The notes beneath the pieces were generated by a model. That model saw only the letters and a list, made by a program, of their open reading frames with translations, did no database searches and was not told where the DNA came from. Below, one piece after another: positions 10,401 through 21,917 of a DNA stretch of 64,000 bases. Source of the stretch: Phragmites australis (taxonomy: Eukaryota; Streptophyta; Magnoliopsida; Poales; Poaceae); contig NC_084936.1 of NCBI RefSeq assembly GCF_958298935.1, positions 1,681,501 to 1,745,500 of the forward strand, written 5' to 3'. Both the position numbers and the translations under genes were made by a program. The number at the start of each line of letters is the position of its first letter. Positions within the stretch are counted from its first letter, which is position 1.

Positions 10401-12165
10401 TTGGGAGCAGAAGTTGAAAATACTGTACATAGTCAGGCAACTATCAATGAAGGTTCAGAGGCTGTTTCAGTGGATCTGCCTGGGCACACTGCTGACCTGG
10501 GAGGAAATCCACTGCAACCAAGTCATACCACCTCACAACATCATATGAGAACTAGGCTCAGGGATGGAATTCGCAAGGAGAAGCAATATACAGATGGTAC
10601 ACTGAGATATGCAGGAGTTGTTGCCTCTGTTGTTTCTGAACCTAACAGCTATACTGAAGCATTGAAACATTCAGAGTGGAGGCAAGCCATGGAAGTTGAG
10701 TACTCTGCACTACAGAGGAACAAAACATGGCATTTGGTGAAGCCACAAAGAGGTATGAACCGGATTGACTGCAAGTGGGTCTTCAAATTGAAGAAAAAGG
10801 CAGATGGTTCCATTGACAGATATAAAGCCCGACTGGTTGCCAAGGGATTCAAGCAAAGGTATGGAATAGATTATGATGACACATTTAGTCCAGTAATCAA
10901 ATCAGCTACTGTTAGGCTTGTGTTATCCTTGGCAATTTCCAGAGGTTGGAGTTTGAAACAATTGGATGTTCAGAATGCGTTTCTCTATGACATTCTTGAA
11001 GAGGAGGTTTACATGAAACAACCACCTGGGTTTGAGGATTCTAGTCAACCACAACTGATATGCAAGCTGGATAAAGCTCTCTATGGGTTAAAACAGGCTC
11101 CAAGGGCCTGGTATTCAAGTCTGAGTTCCAAGCTATGTGAGTTAGGGTTCATATCTTCCAAAGCTGATACTTCTCTATTCATCTATAACAAAGATGGAGT
11201 GATAATGTACATGCTGGTATATGTCGATGACATAATTGTCACTGGGTCATCTACTCAAGCTATAAAGCAATTGATTCAGCAGCTGCAGGGTGATTTTGCC
11301 GTGAAGGATCTAGGAGAATTACACTACTTCTTGGGAATAGAAGTAAAGAAAACAGCAGCTGGAATTATTCTCACTCAGTCCAAGTATACAGAAGATCTTT
11401 TGAGAAGAATGAATATGCAAGATTGCAAACCAGTGACTACTCCAATGACTGTCACAGAGAAGTTGTCAAGAACTGAAGGAGAGCCATTGTCATCTAAAGA
11501 AATCACAAAATACAGAAGCATTGTGGGTGCCTTGCAGTATGTGACCTTAACAAGACCTGGCATATCTTTTTCTGTCAATAGAGTATGTCAATTCCTTCAG
11601 GCACCTACGACTCAGCACAAGACAGCTGTAAAAAGAATTTTGAGATACCTCATATACACAGCCGGATATGGACTGAGAATAGACAAGTCAGATTCTGATT
11701 TGGTGAGCATGTTCACTGATGCCAATTGGGCTGGGGATCCAGATGATAGAAGGTCCACCAGTGGCTTTGCTTTGTTCTTTGGATCCAATTTGATATCATG
11801 GAGCTCTAAGAAACATGCTACTATCTCTAGATCGAGCACTGAAGCTGAATACAAAGCAATGGCGAATGGTACAGCCAAAATTATCTGGATTCAGTCATGC
11901 TCAAGGAATTAGGTGTATTTCAGTCAAGAGCTCCCTGTCTGTGGTGTGATAACTTAGGGGCTACCTATTTATCGATGAATCTTGTGTTTCATGCGAGAAC
12001 TAAGCATATAGAAGTGGAGTGTCACTTTGTTCGAGAGAAGGTAGCTTTGAAGGCATTGGAAATCAGACATATTACAAGCCAAGATCAGCTCGAAGATGTG
12101 TTCACCAAGCTGGTAACATCAAGGCAACTGACGACATTGTGTACAATCTCAATCTCACGAGTTGT
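10401..12165 (+). pseudogene. Copia-1 reverse transcriptase and RNase H
   Basis: A 503-codon open stretch (10401-11912) encodes the copia RT with [34 protein letters not shown] and the catalytic box YVDDIIVTG. RNase H follows, with [18 protein letters not shown] and [11 protein letters not shown] frameshift near 11905 moves the last segment ([15 protein letters not shown] and the DVFTKL end motif) into another frame, 11897-12211. The RT domain is the best preserved part and would serve for phylogenetic placement. Confidence 0.92.
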
Positions 12166-12178
12166 GATTGAAGGGGGT

Positions 12179-12372
12179 TGTGAAAGAATAGCATGTAATC
12201 GTCAGTTCTAGTCTTCAGGGTAGTGCCGTTATTGGCCAACGCCTGGAATGCCGGCAATGTTCTCCCATTTTGTAGGATCATAAACATTGAACACAACCTG
12301 TATAAATATATGAATCTGGCTCACAATTGGAGTACGGGTTGCAAACTTCCTCTACTTTCTTCTTTCTTTACA
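12179..12372 (+). repeat. Copia-1 3' LTR (194 bp)
   Basis: A purine tract (GAAGGGGGT, 12170-12178) is followed by TGTGAAAGAATAG and the sequence ends CTTTACA at 12372, giving the TG...CA ends of an LTR. It contains a TATA-like TATAAATATA at 12300-12310. No 5' partner is present, so LTR divergence cannot date the insertion. Confidence 0.75.
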
Positions 12373-12539
12373 GATGGTAGTGCCGCCTTCTCACTTCTGG
12401 GTGGCAGAGCCTACCAACAGATGAAGCTAGCTTTCGGGTGGCAGAGTCAATCTTCAGATGAAGCCTATACCCTTGTGATCTTGGGTAACAAAGTCAACCT
12501 TCACATGGATCACAACTTAGTATACACTAAGCACCATCT

Positions 12540-13953
12540 TGATCTCTCCCTCAAGGACCTTTTCTCTTATGTAGTGGTAGTGAACTTCTATGTGCTTGAT
12601 CCTTGCATGAAAAATCAGATTTTTTGCCAAGTGAATAGAAGATAGATTATCACAGAAAATCCTTACTTGGTATTGGCCGGTGAAGATCCTTCATTAACCG
12701 CTTGAGCCAAGTGATTTCTTGTGCTGCTGTTGCCACTGATCGATACTCTGCTTTAGTACTGGACAATGCCATAGTAGGTTGTCTCTTACTGCACCATGAT
12801 ATTACTCCTGGTGCAAGATTGAAGCAATATCCTGTTGTTGACCATTGTGTGCCACAATCTCTAGCATAGTCGACATCAAAGTATCTAGTCATATGGGAAT
12901 ATTTTATTTTCTTGTATAGAATACCAAGATGAGTCTTTTGTATTTGGATTGCATCAAAGTATCTTTTGCAGCCTCACATTAGGATCCATCGGGATGGAGA
13001 TAGATTTACAGTCAAGCATGCCATACTTTTAAAGGTCTTTGGCATATTTCTGTTGGCCCAGAAATAGCCCATATTTTGTGCGCTCCACCTTAAGTCCAAG
13101 GAAATGCTTTAGATTTCCAATCTCCTTCATTTGAAATAGGACAGAGAGATTTTCTCTAGTCTTTTGTATTTCCACGGAGTAGTCTCCCGTGATGATCAAG
13201 TCATCAATGTGACTAAGACTATTACTAGTCTACCTTCCTTGACCTTCACAAATAGACTAGAATCAAATAGAGTGACTTCAAATCCACTTTTTATGAGAAA
13301 CTCATCTGTCATCCTATACCATACTCTTGGAGCTTGCTTCAAGCCACAAGCGTCTTCTTCAATTTGCAAACAAATTCGAGATTGATCTTACTCTCAAAAC
13401 CTCTAGGTTGCTCCATATAGATGTCCTTGCCAAGTTCGCCATGAAGGAATGCATTCTTGACATCAATCTGCCACAACTTTCAAGACTTGCTAGTAGCTAA
13501 TGCAAGCAAGACTCGAACACTTATGATCTTTGCCACTAGTCTGAATGTTCCTTCATAATCCAGTCCATACTGTTGAGAGAAACCCCGAGCAATAAGCCGA
13601 GCCTTATACCTCTCAATTGAGCCATATGGACAAGTCATCACCTTGTAAATTCATTTATAAGATATGAGTTTCACATCCTTGTGTCTTGACACTAAATTCC
13701 ATGTTTGATTTTTATTTAGTGCCTTAATCTCTTCCTCCATTGCCTTATACCACTCAGGGCCTTGTGCTGCTTCCTCGTAAGAAGATGGCTCACTAGGTAT
13801 AGATTCATCAACAAGAGCAGCATTTGTATACCTCGGGTTGGGCTTGATTTGTCTTGTTGTTCTCTGTAGTCCTTGTGTAGGCTTCTCAAACTCCATTTGT
13901 GGCCAAAGCTCCTCCAAGGTCGATTGATGACTTGATGTATGCCGGTCATCCAA
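12540..13953 (-). pseudogene. Copia-2 RT and RNase H remnant
   Basis: The RT N-terminal part at 13651-13953 has EEAAQGPEWYKAMEEE and NQTWNLV. The catalytic box near 13190-13205 reads HIDDLIITG instead of YVDD. RNase H at 12650-12892 carries DVDYARDCGTQWSTTGY and LSSTKAEYRS, then ends at a stop; the following RIKHIEVHYH-like segment (about 12575-12610) is in a different frame. Many stops interrupt 12900-13650. Confidence 0.85.
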
Positions 13954-14162
13954 GGACTCTTGACTTTGTTTGGCGAGTCCTCTTTGTTTTCCTTTGGAGT
14001 TTGTGCATGCTCATCTTCTTCTTCATTGACTTCTTTTGGAACCTCCTCCAATTCATAAGACTCGGGAAGCTTGGTCTTCTCAGGCATCCACTAGGTAGAG
14101 GCTTTATAGAACACAATAGTTATTTAGGTGTGTCACTTACTTGTAGTTGGATCGCAACACCT

Positions 14163-15012
14163 TCAGCCTTTCTGTGCATCATCATAGCCGATGAAGATGC
14201 ACTGAATCGCGTTCTTCTTGAATTTACTCCTTAGGTGATCAGTCACAAATACATAGGAAACACAACCAAATACCTTCAAGTGGCTAACATCCAGCTTCAC
14301 CTTCCACAACATCTCGTGTGGTGATTTGAAGCCTAGCTTGGCATGTGGTAGTCTATAGATTACATAGGTTGTCGTCCTCATACACTCGGCCTAGAACCTT
14401 CCAGGAACATTTTGGGCGTGCAGCATACTCCGGTAGGTTTCAGCCAAATGATGATTCTTGCGCTCCGCTATTCCATTTTGTTGTGGAGTATTCGGGCAAG
14501 TTAGTTGTCATCTTATCTTGTGCTCCTTAAGATAGATGGTGAACTCATTGTTATCGTACTCTCTCCCATTATTAGCGAGTTCACCATTGGATAAGTACTC
14601 TCTCCCATTAACAGCTTTTAAGCACTAGATTTTCTTGTTGAGTTCACCTCTACATTCTCCTTAAACTTCTTGAACTTTGTAAATGTCTCAGACGTTTTCT
14701 TTCATGAAGTAAACCCACACATACCTTGAGAAGTCGTCAATAAAATTTACCATGTACCTCATTCATCCAAGAGATATTTGCTTGACTGGGCCAAAGACAC
14801 TCGAGTGTATGAGCTCCAATGGCCTCTTGGACTGATGCTCCAACTCCTTGTATGGCAATTGATGAGCCTTTCCATACTGACAACCAGCATAGACCGTGTC
14901 TGTCCAGATGTCCACTTGAGGAAGCCCCTTCAAAACTTGCTTATTCATCATCTCCTTCAATTTACTATGGTCACTTGTTCTGGTCCAAAGAGAACATATT
15001 TTCCTTCTACTG
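14163..15012 (-). pseudogene. Copia-2 integrase remnant
   Basis: The zinc region and start of the core lie at 14763-14960 (CQYGKAHQLPY, then PLELIHSSVFGP where D is usual in HSDVFGP). The C-terminal part at 14163-14381 has SPHEMLW and LKVFGCVSYVF, then FIGYDD. Stops occur throughout 14390-14760. Confidence 0.82.
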
Positions 15013-15045
15013 TCAATTGGAGAACCGAGCAGATTTTTCTTTAAT

Positions 15046-15867
15046 CTAGGGACATGATAGACCTTCTCGAGTTGGAGTTATTGAGGACCATACCTTGGAA
15101 TTGTCATATTCCTGATATGAGAGATGGGAAGTCTTGAGTTGTCTGCCGTTAGCACAACTTCTTCTTCCCTTGTAGCATGTTATATCTTGCAGCTTCTTAT
15201 CATCACTTGTCATGTGGTTGGAGCACCCAAAATCCACAGTCCAATCCTCCTTGTAATTTACTCTTGAATTTGTGGTTACTGCAAAAGCAGATGCCTCCAT
15301 GTCCTCCTTCAATTTTTCTTCATCATTTTCTTGAGAAAACCAGCTTCAAGGTCCCATTCGTATTCACATGTGGATGTTTCTTCCTTCTTTTTCTCCATTT
15401 TGGTGGTGGCCACATTCCCTTTGAAATGCCTTTTTGGTAATCGATAGTCTCGACCGAAATGACCCTTCTTATCACAATGAAGCATCACCAATTCTTGTTC
15501 CTAACATGTTGTTGGTGTTCTCTTCCTCCTTGAGCTCCCCCTGCAGAGCTACTTCTCTCCTTTGGGGATGCTTGCCACCTTCCGCCCACCTTGGTCCCAG
15601 AGGTGGACTCTTCTTCTAGTTAGTGAAGAGCTCCTTCTCTTCTTCTTTCACAGTAATAGTCCCTATTTCGTTGGCCAACTCCTCTTGATTAGCCAACAAA
15701 TTTTCTAGCTCCACCAAAGAGGGTTGAGTAGGCCATCCTCTCACCGCGACTATAAACCCATTATATTCGAGTCTAAGGTCGTGGAAGATGATTCTCCTCG
15801 TACGGGTCTCGCTCACCTTCTCATCCTGTGCAAGCTTGGATATCTCTCGACAAATAGATTTCACTTT
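15046..15867 (-). pseudogene. Copia-2 gag, zinc knuckle and protease remnant
   Basis: Gag residues at 15616-15864 include RGWPTQPSLVELENLLANQE, typical of copia gag. The knuckle at 15430-15490 is degenerate (CDKKGHFGRD, with the first Cys pair lost). The protease site at about 15225-15245 reads DFGCSNHMT, where DSGCSNHMT is usual, so the Ser is replaced by Phe. Confidence 0.8.
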
Positions 15868-16313
15868 TGTGGAATATCCGGGAGACTACTACTTACAAGA
15901 AAACACTATTTATTATAATAGCACAACTATTACACATAATCATACACAACTATTTTAGGTGACTATCCTAACTCTCACTATTCTTTCTTACTCTACTCTC
16001 ACACTCTTCTTTACCTAGCACTCCCTATCTTGCTCTCATCTACCATGCTCCCTTTTGTATGGCATGGCAAGGGGTAACACCATCCTTATCTAGGCATTCA
16101 AAACCGTCTGTTGAGTGACATTTGGTAAGATCCTAGTCATGTCATGCTACAAATATCAAGACCCTAGAAGGTTCATGTAAAATATCTTCATCTAGACAAT
16201 TCTAATTTTACAATGACAAAAAATAGTTATAGTAGCTTCCTAACTAATAACTTGGCTCATGCATATGCGAGAGAACTCTAGAAGTTGCCTTGCTCTATCC
16301 AACACTCCCCCTT
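15868..16313 (-). repeat. LTR and polypurine tract of a third copia-like element
   Basis: Read on minus, AAGGGGGAG (16305-16313) directly precedes TGTTGGATAG, and the block ends ATATTCCACA at 15868. This is a polypurine tract followed by a 437-bp LTR with TGT...ACA ends. No matching 5-bp duplication flanks it, because its internal side continues past 16313 and is truncated by about 16440. The other side joins copia-2 gag directly, so this is a truncated nested insertion. Confidence 0.7.
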
Positions 16314-16474
16314 AAGACAAACAATTAACTGAATCTGTTGGTTCATAATTGTGGCATTTACATGAACATATTGAGAGGAAGAACATGAACATATGGGACT
16401 AACAATTAACTGTCGAATCAAATAGTTCCAAATGATGGCCCTAATTTTGAACAATGCATGGAGCTATACCTTTC

Positions 16475-16618
16475 GACAACTTGGGTGAGCGTTTTGATAT
16501 AGTTGTAGATGATCTCATCATGGGGGATGTCGGGGTTTCTCGGATCACCAGGGGGCGACTCCATGACGATGAGCTACTGCTTGAAATCCCAGTCATTAAG
16601 GGGGATGGGCGGTTTGGT
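16475..16618 (-). pseudogene. MORF/RIP-type organellar RNA-editing factor fragment
   Basis: The minus-strand frame gives TKPPIPLNDWDFKQ, a TAG stop, LIVMESPPGDPRNPD, then HDEIIYNYIKTLTQVV. This matches the start of the MORF box of multiple organellar RNA editing factors (MORF8/RIP1 type), in which a conserved His-Trp precedes L(I/V)VME and DEIIDSYIKTLAQVV follows. The Trp codon is TAG here. Only about 48 codons remain and the rest of the box is absent, so it is a pseudogene fragment. The functional protein acts in mitochondria and plastids as a partner of PPR editing proteins. Identification is from memory of the family. Confidence 0.7.
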
Positions 16619-16619
16619 A

Positions 16620-18583
16620 GGACAATTGTTGTAATGCAGCAACTTGCCGCACATGTAGTACTTCACCGGTTATGTCACAAAGCACCTTGAAGCACCTGGC
16701 GCGGCGGCCACAGAATGTGTACTAACCTGAATATTATGAAAATAAAACATTGATCGGGCATAGTACAGAGTGGGCGAAAAATTGACCTTTTGATCCATAG
16801 TTTGAATGGATGATCGGAGATTGCGAATGCGTAGTTCTCGTTGAGACAAGTTCGTTTTTCTATTTAAACGTTCCGTTTGGACACCGGGAAAATCTGTAGC
16901 GAGTCCAATAAATTTAGACCGTTGTATGGTAAATAAAAAAAATAGATCGACACAGAGTTGGTAGGCCCACTCGGTAACGTATCTTGGGTCAGGCCGCTGC
17001 CCTCATAAACAGTGACGCCCCAAGGCACCAAGTGCTGCAGCCAAGCTCCTGCCCTAGCGCCACCTCTGTCCTTGTTGCTACGGCCACGTGCCGCCGACCG
17101 TAGCCTCCAACCCGCCGTCGCGCTTCTTCCTACTGATGTGTTGCTGCTTCTGCATGAGGTGCCCTTGTTATGCCCTCCCTATTCGATTGCTGTGGCTGCG
17201 ACCGCCGCCGCTAGAATCCTTGTGGCTGGTTCTATACTCTGTTGTGCTATGCCTTGTGTGCCCTGCTGTGTTGTTGTGCTACTGGTACTGAACCAAGGAG
17301 GAAGAAGGATAGAAGAAGAATAAGAGCAGGGAAAAAAGAAGGAAGGAGAAGAAAAGAAAAAGAAGAAGGGAAATTTCGGGGATTTTATCAAATTCTCCAC
17401 CAATTCGCGATCCACACATCAAGGGTAATATCTACATAGTCCCTAGCTGTTCATAGATAAATTTTGATGGTTGGTTTCGTTGCCGGAATTGGTGGTCCGA
17501 TTTGCGTGCAGTGAGTTTAATTTGAAAATTGGGAATAATTAGTGTCGAATTTGGGCATAAGCTTAAAACAAAAGTTGTAGGTCTCATCGATATCTTTCCA
17601 ATGGTGCTGGTTTTGTTCGATTTGGATAATCATTTTAGGAGAAACGGTCAAAAGATTGCTGCTGTCCGACAAATATTAATCTGCGCTATATTTTGTTTAT
17701 CTGTTCACCAAGTTAGAGGGAGATTTGCCTGATGTCATAAAAGAAAAGAGTTAGGTAATTTAAATATATGTCTTAGATGTATTTATTTGTTGTGGTTGGT
17801 TAAGGGAATTAGAAGTTAGAGATAGAACACTGAGTGACTAGACTTTTAAATCGGTATTTTAGACAACGGCGATAAACGAGTTTAATCGTGTTGCTACTAG
17901 TATCACTGGTATATTACAATTATAGTTATGTGGATATCATGGAATAGATATTTAGTGCAGTTTTCATCCACAGGTTTGGGAAATTCCAGTATAAAAGGGC
18001 GTGACATCGGTTTCTCACCACGGTTAAGGCAGGTGCATGACAAACTTGTATTGATGTGTGCCATATGGTTAGGTTTCTCTGGTCATTCCATTTTCTATTT
18101 TTACATGATTTATTCGTTCGTGTGGTGTACTGATTCAAGTTTTTAGATGATGCTTAGGTTCATGATTCATGTTTTCTCGTGTTGTTCATCATTCATGTTC
18201 AGTGGATTATTTCAATCCATGGATGTGTTGATTAGTTATTATATTCATGTTCACGTGAGTAAGTGCTGACCCCACTTCCTCAGATTTATCGGTAAATACT
18301 AAGGATGTATTCAGGTGTTGTCCGTTTCAAACGGAAACTATTATTTCATTATTGTTTTCAAAGAAAAGGATAAATCCATTATGATTTGTTCTTCTTTGAT
18401 TTTGATGATATATATGTTCTTCCAATTCTGAGTTGTACTTGCTGATTATTTTCACCCACCGTTATGTTTTATTTGGTTTTTAGGTACCAAGTGATCACGG
18501 CATGCATGAGATGGGAGTAGCATCGTTGATTTGAGCACACACATACCTTTACCCATATTTAGTCCTTCACCTTGGTTTATTAG
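16620..18583. other. Unclassified intergenic sequence, possible LTR remnant
   Basis: 17000-17330 is GC-rich with chance frames, followed by a purine-rich tract at 17290-17375. From 17400 to 18540 the text resembles grass LTR-retrotransposon non-coding DNA (for example AAAGTTGTAGGTCTCATCGA), but no paired ends or coding domain were found. No gene could be supported. Confidence 0.35.
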
Positions 18584-18630
18584 AACTTTATTTTATTAAT
18601 TTCATTCAGTTAAACACTTATATGATTGAG
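18584..18630. repeat. 47-bp direct repeat, left copy
   Basis: Matches 34852-34898 at 45 of 47 positions (core TTCATTCAGTTAAACACTTA). The pair brackets the duplicated DUF1668 modules: this copy lies 98 bp before module A, the other about 510 bp after module B. Confidence 0.85.
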
Positions 18631-18849
18631 ATGATCTTATAGTTGGAGTAGTCACCTTTATTAGGTTCTTTTGTTGGGCTATGCCGGATAATTATTGCTT
18701 ATACGTTATGCTTGTGATTATTATATGAATTGCTTGTTCTGATGTACGTATTTATAGGGGAGAATCTATCGAAATAGTTTTGGACAAATGAATGACGTTT
18801 ATCTTCAAAAATGTTTAGGGGAGAATCTATCGTATTTTCAGACTTTATA

Positions 18850-19106
18850 CTCCCTCCGATCACAAATGAATGATGTTTTGGACAAAGTCTGATCAAACTT
18901 TTGAAACTTTGACCATCGATAACTTTTAAAATGTTTAGTTTCAAAATATGAAAAATTATATGTGTGGGTTTATCTTCAAAAATACTTTTATAATATCATA
19001 AACTTATTGGATTGTATAAATATATTCTAGTTGAAAATAGTGGTTAAATGTATGCATCGAAGACCAGGTTGTATCCAAAACGTCAAGTATTTTTGACTAG
19101 AGGGAG
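18850..19106. mobile_element. Stowaway MITE in module A
   Basis: Ends CTCCCTCCGATC and CTAGAGGGAG, flanked by TA at 18848-18849 and 19107-19108. The interior has arms with TTTGGACAAAGT and GTATCCAAAACGTCAAGTA. Length 257 bp; orthologous to 31142-31398. Confidence 0.88.
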
Positions 19107-19437
19107 TACCTTTTTGGGAGTTGTGGGGTAAAAGTACGTGGATACCTAGGTTGTTACAGAATGCTATAGCACCATCTAGAGGAGGCTCCCCAAGGCGGAG
19201 AGGGGGTGGAGGAGGCGAGATGGGAGCGGCGAGATGAGTGCGTGGTGGGGACGCCATTGCAGAAGGCCCAGGAGATGGGGGAAATGGGAGAGGCAGGATG
19301 TGAGTGTTTTTTTTGAAAAAAAAAATTGGGACTGAACAAATCGCAATTACAAGTGATCATAGGCCATCCAGAATTCAGGCCCTTCCGCTGAGTTCTGCAG
19401 TGCCGTCGGTGGTCTTCCTAGGGTAAGAGGAGTTATT

Positions 19438-20466
19438 GAGTTTTTTTTTAATTTTCTAACATTAATATTTAAATAAATAGATCTCTGATAAAAAAAAATT
19501 AAAAAAATAGACGGCTACCGCCTCTCATGCCCTAGGGGGTAAGCACTGCGTGGGGCTAAAAGTAGCGTGAACAGTGTTTTGAAAAAAAATCACTGTTCAT
19601 AATAATATTTTTCCCTCCCATGTTCTTTATACAAAACTGTGGTCTTTTGTTGCTCTAAAAATCCTAAATTTTTTTGTACGTATTTTATAATTCATGTGAA
19701 ACCCATTTTAATTAGATTCACCTAAAAATCATGTGTATAATTTAAACTAAAATTCTTCAAAATAGACTACTTTTATAACTTTTAATAATTGTTAGGGCCT
19801 CAAATAAATTTCCAAAAATTTGGGAAAATTCACTAATATTTATATTATGTGATGGAATAATTTCTAAAAATATTTTCAAAAACTAGGATATATGGTGAAA
19901 AAGTGAGTTAATTTGTAATGCTCTATTTATATGCATTTTTATCATTTCATGTGAATAGAGCATTACAAAAGAACTCACCTTTTCACCATATAGCCTAGGG
20001 CTGAAAATAATTTTAGAAATTATTCCATCACATAATATGAATATTAGTGAATTTTCACAGATTTTTGGAAATTTATTTGGGGCCCTAACAATTGTTAAAA
20101 GTTATAAAAGTAGTCTTTTTTTGGAGAATTTTAGTTTAAATTCTACAGATGAGTTTTAGGTGAATACAATTAAAATGATTTGCACATAAATTATGAAACA
20201 CATAAATTTTTTTTAGGATTTTTGAAGCAACATAAGATCACAGTTTTATATAAAGAAAATGGGAGGAAAAAATATTACTGTGATTTCGTAACCGCGGAGG
20301 GCTGTTAGCCCAGGCACAGCCACGGTGGACTGCTTACTTCTGCTTACTGCCTTCTCAGAAGGTGGTAAGAGCCTAACCGCCCGGCGGTAGTTTATTCTTG
20401 CAATTCTTTTTATCAGGGGCTATTTATTTAAATATTAATGTTAGAAAATATAAAAATAAAAAACTC
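19438..20466. mobile_element. Mutator-like MITE, copy 2 (module A)
   Basis: Same termini as 1612-2343, with the perfect 9-bp duplication GGAGTTATT at 19429-19437 and 20467-20475. The element is almost entirely one long inverted repeat: the left half (ACTGTGGTCTTTTGTTGC) recurs inverted in the right half, with the centre near 19925-19960. It would fold into a hairpin of nearly 500 bp per arm. 1,029 bp, no coding capacity. Confidence 0.93.
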
Positions 20467-20813
20467 GGAGTTATTTGAAGGGGAAAAAGCAGCCCAGTTG
20501 TGCGTAGCTAGCCCAGTTTAGGGCCCGGCCCAAATCAGGAAGGGACCGGGAGATAACCCTAGCGCTTCTTCACCAGGCTCCCCTCAACGCCGTCGCCACC
20601 CCGCCCCGTGTTCCCCCAAAAATCACTCCTTTTTTTTTGTTCTGGCCTCCACCGCTGCCCGAAGAGGAAGACCAGGCCGTAGTCGATCTTCCTCGCCGCC
20701 GTGTAGATGATGTTCATATATACTGATGTTCTGATGTTCTGATGTTTTTTCTTGCTTATTTTACACAAACAGTTGCAGCCAGCGTGTAGATCGAGCAAGA
20801 GGCTACCAGCTCG

Positions 20814-21917
20814 ATGAGTTTCCGGCGGTTCCTGTACCTTGTGGCGGACGATTGCGTCGACCGCAGCTACTCCCTGCGCCGCATCGACATGTCGCGCTTG
20901 TTCTTCCGTCCATCGACGGTGGGGGACCAGCCTTCACCAACGCCGCTCGACAGCAGCGGCGGAGCAGGAGCTGCTGATCCGTCGGCGACAGAGGATGGTG
21001 GTCGCCTGCCAGACCCCACCATGATTTTGAGCACTCCAGACATGATGCACGCGCGCGGTAGCATTCACTTCATGCCCTTCAAGAACAAGGGCAGCGGGGA
21101 GCACTGCAAGGTGTTCACCATGGACCACACGGGCCGCGCCCTCATGTGCGACCCTGGCCTGCCCCCCGCCGTCAGCCACATGCCTAGCCTGGCCGGTGGC
21201 AAGTTCGCACCCTTCTCTCTCACCGTCGGCGATAGCCTCTACGTCATGGACGCGTACCCCAAGCCGGCCGGCCCCAAGCGGCACAGCTTCGAGGTTCTCA
21301 CCTACGATGCCTACGACAGCTTCATATACAAGGAATGGTACTGGCACCCCCTCAACCCGCCTCCCTACATGTACGGTCCCCACGACTCTTCCCAGTATGT
21401 GGAGTCCTACGCGGTGGTCGCCGGCTCAAACATGGTCATATCCAACAAGGCCGCTGCAGAAACCTACTGCTTCGACACAGTGAAGAGCACGTGGAGAAAG
21501 GCTGGCGACTGGGCGTTGCCGTTCACCCGCCTCGCCGAGTACGACCCCGAGCACAAGCTCTGGTTCGGGATCTCATCTCTTGACGACGGCTACCGCTTCT
21601 GCGCAGCCAACCTGATCGACGCCTCGGGAGAGATGAGGCCTCCCGTGGTGCACGGCTTCTGGAAGGAGTACGTCGAGCCTCCGCCGGAGTGGAGCCTTGC
21701 ATGGTCCTACGCTGTGCCCCTGGGCTCCTCCAAGTTCTGCATCATCAGGTTGTTTGAGGTTGTTACCATCCACGTCTGCTCCAAGTCTAGGACGGATGAG
21801 CTCCAAGCGGTGCTCACCGGCGTGGAGGTGCAGAGTTGCGGCGAAGAGCTCCGTGTGGTCAAGCACAAGTCCGAACGTTACAAGCTCGACGTCACAGTCG
21901 ACTACCGGGTACTCTAA
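20814..21917 (+). CDS. DUF1668-like protein, copy A
   Basis: A single-exon frame of 367 residues from ATG 20814, preceded by the conserved intron acceptor TTACACAAACAG (ending 20772). It opens with MSFRRFLYLVADD and SYSLRRIDMSRLFF, the signature start of a large grass-restricted family (catalogued, as I recall, as DUF1668) with a kelch/F-box-associated-like beta-propeller body. Repeated blades are suggested by GDSLYVMD, YCFDTVKSTWRKAGDWALPF, EYDPEHKLWFGIS and GSSKFCIIRLFE. There is no transmembrane segment, signal peptide or F-box; function is unknown. Copy B at 33208-34305 is the closest relative. This copy has lost the donor of the upstream 5'-UTR intron, which may affect its expression. 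Confidence 0.85.
   Translation: MSFRRFLYLVADDCVDRSYSLRRIDMSRLFFRPSTVGDQPSPTPLDSSGGAGAADPSATEDGGRLPDPTMILSTPDMMHARGSIHFMPFKNKGSGEHCKVFTMDHTGRALMCDPGLPPAVSHMPSLAGGKFAPFSLTVGDSLYVMDAYPKPAGPKRHSFEVLTYDAYDSFIYKEWYWHPLNPPPYMYGPHDSSQYVESYAVVAGSNMVISNKAAAETYCFDTVKSTWRKAGDWALPFTRLAEYDPEHKLWFGISSLDDGYRFCAANLIDASGEMRPPVVHGFWKEYVEPPPEWSLAWSYAVPLGSSKFCIIRLFEVVTIHVCSKSRTDELQAVLTGVEVQSCGEELRVVKHKSERYKLDVTVDYRVL

Larger units (their letters stand above)
8112..12372 (+). mobile_element. Copia-1: 5'-truncated, decayed Ty1/copia element
   Basis: Domain order on plus is gag, protease, integrase, reverse transcriptase, RNase H, then a 3' LTR, which is the copia order. No 5' LTR or primer-binding site is present; sequence begins inside gag, so the 5' end is missing. 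Four or five frameshifts and two in-frame stops (10047-10049 and 10374-10376) break the polyprotein. A 13-G run at 9735-9747 sits at one frameshift. It is non-autonomous now. Copia-2 abuts it on the opposite strand. Confidence 0.9.
12373..15867 (-). mobile_element. Copia-2: decayed Ty1/copia element
   Basis: Minus-strand order is gag (15616-15867), zinc knuckle and protease (15046-15491), integrase (14163-14960), RT (12900-13953) and RNase H (12540-12892). All domains are broken by stops and shifts. The start of gag and the 5' LTR are missing because an unrelated LTR joins at 15868. No clear 3' LTR was found; recognisable RNase H sequence fades at about 12540, close to the copia-1 LTR. Confidence 0.88.

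Noticed and set aside
16454..16690. 78-codon plus frame
   Set aside because: It is the opposite strand of the MORF-like pseudogene fragment, which explains the sequence better.
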